Below, in pieces: positions 12,720 through 23,060 of a stretch of 64,000 nucleotides of DNA. Made by a program: the position numbers and the translations under genes. How positions within the stretch are numbered: the stretch's first letter is position 1; the number at the start of each line of letters is the position of its first letter. The DNA lies in contig CM024761.1 in NCBI GenBank assembly GCA_014218235.1, positions 90,645,968-90,709,967 on the forward strand, given 5' to 3'. Under the pieces are notes generated by a model. It did not search any database. It saw only the letters and a list, made by a program, of their open reading frames with translations, and was not told the origin of the DNA. This DNA comes from Colocasia esculenta (lineage: Eukaryota; Streptophyta; Magnoliopsida; Alismatales; Araceae).

Positions 12720-12801
12720 CTACAACAAGCGACAAAATTAACATATATAACATAACAATCATGCATTTAAAATACAGACTACTTTATCTTATTATTCTAA
12801 C
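12720..12801 (-). other. Gag intron 1 of element A (82 bp)
   Basis: On the minus strand the stretch starts GTTAGAATAA and ends TTGTTGTAG, is AT-rich and contains stops in the gag frame. Its removal joins QLEAQ to QAQVPVPQ in frame. A corresponding AT-rich stretch lies in element H near 48038-48107. Confidence 0.8.
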
Positions 12802-13170
12802 CTGAGCCTCCAACTGGGCCTGGAGTGCAGCCTGAGTGTGGGCCTGCGTTTGCATGGCCTGCACCAAACCTTGCATGAAAACTCCATAGTCTACTGGTGG
12901 CGGTGGAGGAAGTACAGGACCCTGGGGTGCAGGGGCCTGCTGCTCACCCTGATCCTCACGCCGAGGCTCATCTCTCCTCTGCTCGCCATCACGAGCAGAA
13001 ACACCACGCCTACCACGCGAAGCCATAACCTGTAAAACGGATTAATCACCATTTAGAACTAAACTATCTAAATTCTAACTAACTACTTATCTATGTGGAC
13101 AATCTACACTGACTTAGTATACAATGAAGATGATGGTATATGCATATTTATGTACAATTTCAGCCTGATT

Positions 13171-13181
13171 CTCTGATACCA
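13171..13181 (-). other. Primer binding site of element A
   Basis: TGGTATCAGAG on the minus strand, five bases from the 5' LTR, is complementary to the initiator-Met tRNA 3' end. It marks the start of the interior of A. Confidence 0.88.
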
Positions 13182-13186
13182 ATCTC

Positions 13187-16167
13187 TGTAACGACCCTCT
13201 CATATCGGTACGGTTCCACCAACCCACATCGATATAAAAGGTATCACTACAGTGGGACATTTACCCAACACTAGTAAAAAAGGCTGAAACATACACAAAT
13301 ATAATATATCTCATGACAACGGAATTTAAAGAACTGAAAAGAAATTCTATTCCATCATCCACATTCTATTCACAGTCCGTATAGAAGGAAAGAGAGCTAA
13401 TTATTCATAACTGAAATAAAATAAATACATTGTCCACATGAGACTACGCAGAGTCTTTATTACATACTATGGAGTAATGAAAATTTCAATGCTAAATCCA
13501 CAACAATATCTCCTACTCTCGCTCCGAGTCGCTCCTAACGATCTCCTCGGAAGAAGTAGAAACGTCTGCACCTGTACGCCGAAGCAAGAATGAGTTCAAA
13601 AGAACTCAACAAGTAACACCAGCACACTAAACATACATGCATCAAGTAATATCCATAACCTTATGCTACATCATTTACACATAATGCATGGAAGTGACAA
13701 TTTTTCAAATAGAAACCTATTCATGATTTCTACACATCTTTCACATGGGATTTGGTTTTATACACAATAAACTAATCCTATCACATGCTCTCTACACTTT
13801 TCACTATGCTAAACTGATTTCATTCAATCATTCATAAGCCACATGTTGAACATTTTACACAATATTTACACATTTCATAACAACTAATTTAACATGAATT
13901 CTAAGACAATTTTACACATGGTTAACACATTTATATTAGTGAGAAGCTCGTTGTTTTACTACTATCATGTCACATTCACAAGAAACTTATCATTTTTGCA
14001 TGCTTACATAAGAATTTCATGAACACATATTCACTTACACAGTTTCACAATTTACACATTTTCTTTCACTTAAACACAATTTTACTTTCACTTAATGCCG
14101 TGACACATAGCCCAAACCACTTTAGAAGGACACACACTAATCACATCACATATCAATCACCTAGGCATTCCAGTGATTAATCTTAGTTACTGCGCAGAAC
14201 CGGGAGAAGCACTCTCCACCCTAACCAGCGATACTTGTTCGCCTCCAGGATTTAATCCCAATGCCCATGGGACATCACACACTTTGAACTTTCCCGTGGG
14301 GACTTTACCACAGTACAGTTCCACAGCCCTCTAAGGTAGCAGTGTCACCCATTGCACATTAATACATTTTCTCAATTTCAACACCTTTTTAAACACAAAA
14401 TAATCACGCATTCACCATGTTCACACATTTACATTCTTCAGTATTACCTAGCATGGTACTACTGTTTTCAGTATTAATCAAATTTTTACAACAATTCCAA
14501 TCATGCTGAAATTTTTGCAAAATTAAACATAAATCATATTAGCATGTATTAATTATGAAAATCTAACATAAAACAAGTTTATATAGCTACTGTCATCTGT
14601 TCAGTACAGAAATTTAACCAGAATTTCATCACAGTTTAACCATCATGCATACCAAATTTGCATTTTTCTGAGTTACACATATTTTCTGAAAATTCTAACA
14701 GTGCTGATATCAACTGTAAAAATAGTCAAACTCACACAAATTTTCATTATTCGGATTCACAATTTATTTCATACATGAATACTGATAGTACAAAATTTTT
14801 CGCAAATTTTAGGAATTTAACTAGTTTCGCATGAATTCTTAACTTTTATGCATTGAGTAGACATATTCACTATTTTTCGGTTCAGAAAATTTAATAAACT
14901 GTACAGATATTATAAATTGCTCAAATTTTTATGTCATGCATCAGATCTTATGAACAATGTACAAAAAATTTATGACAGTTAATTTCTACACATATTTCAT
15001 AAACGACATTTTCCAAGATTAAACTTTTGTTGGTAGCACATTCCAAGAATTCTAATAATTAGTGAAAATTCTAAAAATGCACAATAACTCACAGTACAAC
15101 TAAACATATATATTTACATATTATATAAAATTTTACCATATATCCTCATGCGGAAAAACTCGAAAACTAGTTCATATAGGGACAGACTTGCACACTGTTG
15201 CAGTCTGAAGAACTAGACGGCATAGGGTAGTCGTCTATAGGTTAACGACATTATATGATGCCGCCAACACATGATATTAGCGGCAAGGGATCTTGCCGTT
15301 AATATCCTGTCTGCAGAACACAGACTGAAAGCCAACAAATCACTTGAAAGGGGGGGGGGTTCCAGGACACGAGAAAAATCTGAAAAATTCCTGGGACATA
15401 CTAGACACATGTAGGGTCAATGTGAATGGGGTACTTGCCTTCTGTAAAATCTACCAACGACGATTTAAGCCGGAGAAGCCCTCCTCGGCCTGTGCCAAAG
15501 AGTCTCCAACTCCCTCCTTCTTCGGATCTTCTGTTGATCTTCACAGCACACCAGCGTGGGGAGTCGTTCCCGGATGTTCAAGGTCGACACCAGTTGATGT
15601 AGATCGCCAGACGAAGCCTCCCGAAGCCGGATCTTTCAGGTTCAAGTTAGGGTTTTGCTTAGAGAAGATAGGTTTTTGACCCAAGAGCCAAAGGGATGGA
15701 TCTGGCCGAAATTTGGATATTATAAAGGGTTGGGGGTCGGATAGGTTAAAGGGGCAAGTCTCAGAGCCGTTGGGAAAGGTTTCCAAAACAAGAGGCTCAA
15801 TTTCCGGAGGCGTTTCCGGATCTGAAAACGTAACAGATCTGGGATATTGGTGTCCATATCCATGGTCGCCTATACAAAAATGGGCGTCCATCGATATTGC
15901 CGCCTACCCATGGTCAGCGTCAGCCGATGTGGACGCCGACTGGCCGACAAAACTCACTTTAATTATGCAGAATTTATAATACTACACACTTAAATATATA
16001 TATATACATACATATATGTACTTGAATATACTATGTACATTTCAATAACACTAATTCATACAATTTATATCAATAAATACTTATACATAATAATCATACA
16101 TCACTAGTATACACTTATACGCACATACATATACTTAACAAACAAGGTGAAAATCAAGGGCCTTACA
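13187..16167 (-). repeat. 5' LTR of element A
   Basis: This is the partner of 5289-8273 and nearly identical to it, with mostly single-base differences and short indels in homopolymers. It begins TGTAACGACC and ends CCTTACA, and is followed by the target duplication ACTAC. It contains the same triple inverted repeat and GGCGTC block as the 3' LTR. Confidence 0.92.
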
Positions 16168-16172
16168 ACTAC

Positions 16173-18188
16173 ACTGCTAGAGCTGCTACTACACAGCTGG
16201 AGGTACCGACTTTGCACCGCTACGACGCGGCTCTGAACTGGACGATGGTCGTTAAACGTCCTCCTCGCTCTCACCTGTGGGGGTAGGGGTGAGCCTCGCT
16301 AGTCACTGGCTCATGAGGGAACTCCCCAAAACCGAGCAAACCAAAAACCACAGGTACAAAGCAATAAACAGTACCAACAATTTATAAAACAGCTAAGCAG
16401 AATATGAAAGCTGTAAAAGTACTCACTGTCTGCCGACTACAAAAAACAACTGTAATAATTAAACGGCAAACCATTACAGGTGTACAAGCTAAAGTAGAGA
16501 CAGCCAAACACGAGTCACGTGAACTGGTTCGCGACACCAGAAACTGACTCGGACAAACTAACACAGGTCTACCTCTCAGTATCGCAGCCACGGACGAAAG
16601 GTCCAGCTGCCGCTCCATGTGAAAAGTCAAGCAACTGTGGAGACCAACCAAACACCACCACCTGCGGACCACACGGTCACAGGCCCATGCCTGGCACCTC
16701 CAGAGACCCTGGCCCGGGCTCGCTAGAGTGAGGCACTGGAAAAGGACTAGCTGGGGACCAGTGTCGACTACTGGTGTCCGTACCCCCAACTACGAGCGCG
16801 CTACAAGTGACTAAAGACAAACACAAGTGTCACTGTCCCACTGTCGTCTTTCCCTCAGCCGGACGTACAACTCAAACACAGGAGTGAGGGTGTCCAGGTC
16901 AAACGACACAGACCTCGACGGTACAACACAAGTACCAGGACAAAGCCCCGAGCTAACAGCCTGGCTCACAAAGAACCTGGGGCACCCAACTGGAGAGCTA
17001 ACCACAGTAGGCATCGTACTACTTGCCACGTACACAAAACCATGTGCATATCACACACAAACCACGTGAAGTCTCGCACAGACCTGTGCACTGGTAGTTT
17101 ACCACACGTGAACACCACTTAAACACGTAAAGAACCAACCAACGGCGTACTCAGTATGCTGGTCCCAGAAAACACGGGCACTGGGTGCACCACGATTATC
17201 GTTGCACCGCTTAATACCAACAGATATTCATTATATCAATATTTAAAGCAAAAGCATGCTGACGGCAACATCAACTACCGTCGATGGGATGTAAACGGCA
17301 AGGTATCTGGCCGTCTAGTTCCCAGCTGAAGAACCTGGCGTCCAACGATGTTGACGCCAAGCTCCTCGACTCCAGTTCCTGCAGAAACCCTAACTGATTC
17401 TACAGGCATACTTGATCCCGTAATCATCGAGCAAATATGAGGAAACACTTCCTCTGATATGCATGAATCCCATAAAACTCAAAACAGCATGATTCATTCG
17501 CTAAATTACTCAAACCACCCATATACCCCGCATGGATACCGCTACCCGAAATTGCCTTTTTCATGTAGATTCATGTTTTCTAACTATATTATTACAACCT
17601 ATAGAAATTACAAGGGTCATTCCCTACCTCAGCACACGCTTAACCCTCCCGAAATCTTCCAATTCACGTCGAACCCTTCACGAGCTCCCACGGGAATCAC
17701 GCCTCGCACCGGCGTTTCCTCGCGCGATTCGTCACCACCACACGTTCCACGTTTTTTTAATTATTCTTTTACAACAATTGGAAGCATTGGGAAAGCAAAA
17801 GGCATGAAATCCAGGCAAGGGAGAGGGGGATTGGGCTGAGGAGACTGCTCTCGGGTAGACTATATTCTGCAGGTCATACAGATTGGCGTCAACCCTAGTG
17901 TCACCAATCAGACCGCCAAGGCTAGACGTCCATCAAGATTGCTGTTAAATTCATGCAGTCAACAGCCACTTACCTGGACGCCAACAAGTCAACGGCCACC
18001 CCTGGCCGCCAACTCCAACTCAACTACAGCAGGTCCTATTCCATTTCAGGACCAAACCTGCACCTCACCTGAACAAACCACACATCCAAACCATACATTC
18101 CACACAACCAACTCACACTGGCCTCACAACGGCCGCCACATCTACAACACACATGATCCGCATGGATCCAAAAAGCACGCGACGTTAC
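16173..18188 (-). repeat. 3' LTR of element B, second part
   Basis: This stretch continues the B LTR after the insertion of A and matches 23311-25326. It contains a triple inverted repeat at 17261-17359 and a GGCGTC/CGCCAA-rich block at about 17885-18015. It ends CGACGTTACA at the interior of B. Confidence 0.92.
17261..17359. repeat. Three successive inverted repeats in the B LTR
   Basis: Three dyads follow each other: GACGG with CCGTC (17261-17282), ACGGC with GCCGT (17295-17314) and TGGCGTC with GACGCCA (17336-17359). The other B LTR has the same block at about 24401-24500. Position within the LTR and design match the block in the A LTR. Confidence 0.72.
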
Positions 18189-18191
18189 ATT

Positions 18192-18296
18192 ACTATCATC
18201 TAAAAAGAAAATTTCGACCTCGAAATTCATAACACAACTCAAACACAAACAACTTAAATATACACACTTTTACAAGCACTATCATCTAAAAAGAAA
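18192..18296 (-). repeat. Duplicated 19-bp motif next to the 3' LTR of B
   Basis: The 19-mer actatcatctaaaaagaaa occurs at 18192-18210, abutting the LTR, and again at 18278-18296, just after the pol stop. It matches the C motif at 16 of 19 positions. There is no clean polypurine tract at this boundary, in contrast to A. Confidence 0.6.
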
Positions 18297-18305
18297 TACA
18301 AAAGC

Positions 18306-21300
18306 TTATTCAAACAGATAGGGATACCCTTTAGCCATCTCCTCGGCTAACTCCCAGGTATCCTCACCACCCAACCTATTTTCCCATCTTACTTTAACTA
18401 GCTCAATTTCTTTATTTCTCAATTTCTTTATCTTTCGATCAGTGATCTGCACCGGATACTCAGGCATAGTCATATCTGGCCTCAGGTCACCACCTTGATA
18501 TCTGATTATTTGAGCTGGATCTTCAATGCACTTTCTCAACATAGAAACATGAAATATGTCATGAACATCTGCAAAATCTGCTAGCAAATCCAGCCTATAA
18601 GCTGTTTCCCCAATCCTTTCTAACACTTGAAAAGGTCCCACATACCTTGGACTCAACTTTCCAGTCTTGCCAAATCTCATGATTCCTTTACTTGGAGAAA
18701 CTCTCAGGAAAACAAAATCTCCCACTTCAAACTGAAGTGGTCTCCTCCGGATATCTACATAACTTTTTTGCCTGCTTTGAGCTGCCTGCAATTTTTCTTT
18801 AATAAGCTTCACTATTTCAGTGGTTTGCTGAATCAATTCAGGACCCACTAACTGCCTTCCTCCCACTTCATGCCAGTTCAATGGGGTTCTACATGGCCTT
18901 CCATATAAAGCTTCATACGGTGCCATCCCAAGACTGGTATGATAACTATTATTGTAGGCAAACTCAACCATTCCCAAATGATGCTCCCAGCTACCTCCCC
19001 AAACTAAACAACAAGCTCGCAACATATCTTCAATCGTCTGGATAGTCCTCTCTGTCTGACCATCTGTCTGGGGATGATAAGCGGAGCTATATCTCAGCTC
19101 AATACCAATTACTCTTTGCAGGCTTCTCCAAAAACCAGAAGTAAATCTTGGATCTCTATCAGACACAATAGTCTTTGGAATACCATGCAGTGGAACAATT
19201 CTTTCAACATAAATATTTGCTAATCTGTCCACTGTCCAAGACATACTTACTGCCACTAATCTGCACACTTTGGTTAATCTGTCAACAAATACCCATATTC
19301 CATTATGCCCGGAACTCGATCTTGGTAAACTTGCCACAAAGTCCATAGCAATATCATCCCATTTCCACTGTGGAATGGGCAACGGTTGCAATAGACCTCC
19401 AGGTTTCTGATGCTCTGCTTTAATTTACTGACAGATAGCACATCTTGCAACGAACTCTGCTATTTCTTTCTTCATATGAGGCCACCAGAAATGCTTTCTT
19501 AAATCATGGTACATTTTAGTACTACCCGGGTGGATAGTGTACCGAGATTTATGACCCTCTTCCAATACTCGCTGCTTTACCTCTCTTTCTGCAGGAACAA
19601 ACAACCTGCCCCTGAGCCTGACCACACAATTATCATCTATGGTAACTCCTTCCATTTTCACAATTTCAGCTAAACTTACATCTGCTTTCTGAGCCTTAAT
19701 AATCTGCCAATACAAAGACGGCTCTACAGCACTAGCAGCTAGTACTGCTCGTCGCTGACTACTGGGCACATACAAGGAGTTCTCCACTACTTCTTCATAC
19801 AGCTTCCATTCTTTAATCATCATCAGATTCATATATGCCTTTCTGCTCAAGGCATCTGCTACAACATTGGCCTTACCCGGATGGTAAGCCAAACTGAAAT
19901 CATAATCCTTTAAATATTCAATCCATCTGCGCTGGCGAAGGTTCAAATCTTTCTGCGAGAAAATATACTTCAAACTTTTATGATCTGTAAAGATCTCAAA
20001 TCTCTCGCCATACAGATAATGCCTCCACATTTTCAAAGCAAACACAACTGCTGCCAATTCCAAATCATGAGTGGGGTAATTCTCCTCTGCTGGCTTCAAT
20101 TGCCTGGACGCATAAGCTATTACTTTGCCATGCTGCATAAGCACTGCGCCAAGTCCTCTCCTTGAAGCATCAGTATACAACACAAAACCACCACTCCCTA
20201 CCGGTAATGTCAATATAGGTGCTGATGTAAGTCTTTTCTTCAATTCTATAAAACTTTTCTGACATTCACCGGACCACACAAATGGCACCCCTTTTCTGGT
20301 CAATTTAGTCATAGGTGCTGCAATCTTAGAAAAATCTTGAATAAAGTGCCTATAATAACCTGTCAATCCCAGAAAACTTCTAATCTCGGTTATTGTCCTA
20401 GGCACTTCCCATCTCATTACTGCTTCCACTTTACTTGGGTCCACTGCTACTCCTTTAGCTGAGATAACATGACCCAGAAACTGAATTTCTTTTAACCAAA
20501 ATTCACACTTATTGAATTTAGCGAACAATTGGTTATCCCTTAACAACTGCAGGGTAAACCTCAAATGAGCTGCATGCTCCTCTTCAGATGCGGAATAAAT
20601 CAGAATATCATCAATAAAGACCACAATGAATTGGTCTAAATATGGATGAAAAATTATATTCATCAGATCCATAAAACCTGCAGGAGCATTAGTCAACCCA
20701 AATGGCATAACCACAAACTCAAAGTGACCATATCTGGTTCTGAAAACTGTCTTATCTATATCCTCCTCTTTGATTCTCAACTGATGGTACCCGGACCTCA
20801 AATCAATTTTAGAAAATACCTTTGCTAATTGCAACTGATCAAACAGATCATCTATCCTCGGAATGGGTACTTATTCTTAATGGTCACATCATTCAACTTT
20901 CTATAATCAATACACATCCGAAAACTTCCATCTTTCTTTTTCACAAATAAAACCGGCGCTCCCCACGGGGAATGACTCGGTCTAATAAACCCTTTCTGCA
21001 ATAATTCTTCTAATTGCTTTTTCAATTCTTTAAGCTCTGCTGGTGCCATCCGATATGGGGCTTCAGAAATCGGCATGGTACCTGGCAGCAACTCAATGGT
21101 AAAGTCCACCTCTCTATGTGGAGCTAAACCAGGCAAATCCTCAAGAAAAACATCAGCAAATTCCCTAACCACGGGAACTGCTTCCACTGGCTGACTAGCT
21201 TCTACCAGACTTACCGAGGCTAGATAAGCCACACATCCAGCATTTATCAACTTTCTAGCTTTAATTGCAGAAATTAGAAACTTAGAGGTATAAAAAGGCA

Positions 21301-21703
21301 TACCTTGATATTCAAATACTGCACCATTAGGATGACAAAACCTGATCCTTTTCTTTCTGCAATCTAACATTGCTCCATAAGCCTCAAGCCAATCCATACC
21401 CAAAATAATATCATAATCTGACAACTGCAGGGCATACAACCGACCCGGCATCTGATTCCCTTCAATCATAACAGAAGCTTCATCTATATAGCTTGAAGTG
21501 AGTAGGAACTCACCCGAACGAACCTCCACTACTAACTCACAAGACTTCTCCTCTAAAGGATGAGCTATACAATCCAGAAATTCTTCGGAAATGAAAGAAT
21601 GAGATGCACCCGAATCAAACAAGACTCTTGCTGAATAATTATAAAGAGGTAAAGTACCTTCTATCATATTCGATGCCTCCGCCTGGGCTCGGGTGATAGC
21701 CAT
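18306..21703 (-). pseudogene. pol: Element B pol (protease to chromodomain), two breaks
   Basis: Read on the minus strand. The aspartic protease motif DSGASHSFI lies near 21590-21625. Reverse transcriptase follows, with FIDD at about 20607-20618. RNase H carries TDASRRGLG near 20160-20185 and ends in the intact ADALSRKA box. The integrase has [17 protein letters not shown] and CAICQ near 19430-19520, then the core [13 protein letters not shown] chromodomain-like tail ([19 protein letters not shown]) ends at 18306. Only two breaks are visible: a one-base deletion near 20865, just before the palm motif, and a CAA-to-TAA stop at 19425-19427 in the zinc-binding segment. Confidence 0.93.
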
Positions 21704-21718
21704 AACCCGGCCTCTTCC

Positions 21719-22906
21719 TCACTGCTGCGGTACTCCTCTGCCACGACCTGCCTGTGGCTGCTGAAACTGCTGAGGCTGCTGCTGCTGCTGCACACCTCTT
21801 CCATACCCATATTCTCTCGGATAGGGACAATTGCGGATCAAATGCCCCGGCTGATTACAATTATAACACCGATACCCTGGTGGAGTAATAGGCTGCCTGG
21901 CAGTACTCTGCTGTGACTCCTCCACCTCAGGCCTACCACGGCCTTGCTGGAACTGCGGACGACCTCCCCATCCTCTTCCTCTACCTTTAAATGCTTGCTT
22001 TAATTTATGACCCCATTTACCAAAGCCTGATGAAGAAGGTCCTACTGGTGCCTTACCCTTGCTTGCACCTACTGACTGCTGCGGTAGCCGAAAACTACCT
22101 GAACCTGACTCGCCCACCTGACGAGTCCGAATAGACCTCTCCAATGTAGCTGCTCTCTGGGCTGCTTCTTCCATTGTCTTGCACATGAGAGGTACTATTG
22201 CATCCTGCAACTCCACTCTCAAACCTCTAATGAAATACTCAACCATCATATTATTATCTGAAACTACATAAGGTGCATAACGGCTAAGTGCCATAAACCT
22301 CATCTGGTACTCTAAAACTGAAGAGTTACCTTGCTGGAGCGTCTGAAACTGCTCTCTTTTCACTTGCTGCACTTGAATCGGAAAGAATGTATCGTTAAAT
22401 ACATCGAGAAATTCTGACCAAGTAATAGCCTCCTCTGTCCTGCCTGCAAAGGTGGTCTGCATTTCCAGTCGCCACCATTCCAATGCAAAACCTCTCAACT
22501 GATAAGCAGCTAACACAACTCTATCTGCTGCCGGACATCTTATAGTTGCAAAAACTCTTTCAATCTCATGAACCCAGTGCTCTGCTGTATCTGGATTCGG
22601 CCCTCCTGAATAAGTAGGTGACTGCAATCTCAGAAACTTCTCCACCTGCATCACTGGTTCTTCTGCTATCAGCACTGGTGGTGGTGGTGGCACAGGTGCT
22701 GCAAAAGGCACCTCTACTCTTGGCGGGACTGGAGCTACAGGTACAGTCTCTCCATCTCCAGGTGGCACTGCAACCGGTGGTACCGACGCCTGCTGATCCA
22801 TCCTCGCTCGAATATCTGTGAGGCTCTCCCAAATTCTTTCTATCATACGTTGGGTACTTTCCTCCGGATCATCTCCTCCACCACCCCAATCTCTTCTATC
22901 AGCCAT
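21719..22906 (-). pseudogene. gag: Element B gag with CCHC zinc knuckle, ending in an in-frame TGA
   Basis: I take ATG at 22906 (MADRRDWGGG) as the start. The open frame extends 19 codons further upstream, but that extension is hydrophobic and looks like leader. The capsid region includes QSPTYSGGPNPDTAEHWVHE and the retroviral-type gag core from FALEWWRLEM to FIRGL. A basic Gly/Arg/Gln-rich stretch and the zinc knuckle CYNCNQPGHLIRNC (about 21840-21885) follow. The frame ends with TGA at 21719-21721 and is open again right after it into pol, so gag and pol are one frame separated by one stop codon. No introns are seen, unlike element A. Confidence 0.9.
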
Positions 22907-23046
22907 TCCAAAAATTTCTACATAAACAAAACACCAAACAAAAATTAAACAACAAATTATCAAAAACCAGGGTCCCTACCAACAGTGTACAAAGACCGAA
23001 ATAAGGCTATGTATCTTTCTAGTTCCCTTTTATTAACACGGACCTC

Positions 23047-23058
23047 GCTCTGATACCA
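23047..23058 (-). other. Primer binding site of element B
   Basis: TGGTATCAGAGC on the minus strand, two bases from the LTR, is the initiator-Met tRNA primer site of B and marks the LTR end at 23061. Confidence 0.9.
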
Positions 23059-23060
23059 AC

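Larger units (their letters stand above)
11432..13026 (-). pseudogene. gag: Element A gag-protease, split by two small introns
   Basis: Read on the minus strand from ATG at 13026. Exon 1 (13026-12802) gives 75 residues, with a basic start (MASRGRRG) and a Gln/Ala-rich tail. Exon 2 (12719-12522) gives 66 residues and includes the capsid start SIMERFKRMSPPSFKGE. Exon 3 (12445-11432) continues with the capsid core, a CCHC knuckle CLKCGSSDHKIKDC near 11830-11871, and an aspartic protease with DTGATHSF near 11615-11640. All exon joins are phase 0 and preserve the frame. The frame is lost by a one-base indel near 11500, after the protease core. The start was chosen because its downstream residues match the copy in element H. 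Capsid packaging and polyprotein processing would be its roles. Confidence 0.88.
5289..16167 (-). mobile_element. Element A: Ty3/gypsy chromovirus inserted in the B LTR
   Basis: LTRs of 2,985 bp (5289-8273) and 2,981 bp (13187-16167) flank a 4.9-kb interior with gag, protease, reverse transcriptase, RNase H, integrase and a C-terminal chromodomain-like segment. Target duplications are ACTAT at 5284-5288 and ACTAC at 16168-16172, one mismatch apart. The empty site is visible in B's other LTR near 23301. The LTRs are almost identical by eye, so A is the youngest layer of this nest. LTR length and the chromodomain suggest a Tekay/Del-type chromovirus, but clade needs a tree. Confidence 0.93.

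Noticed and set aside
17459..17839. Conserved 126-codon ORF, repeated at 24599-24978
   Set aside because: It lies in the two B LTRs; the frame is altered by a one-base change between copies, so it is not under coding constraint.
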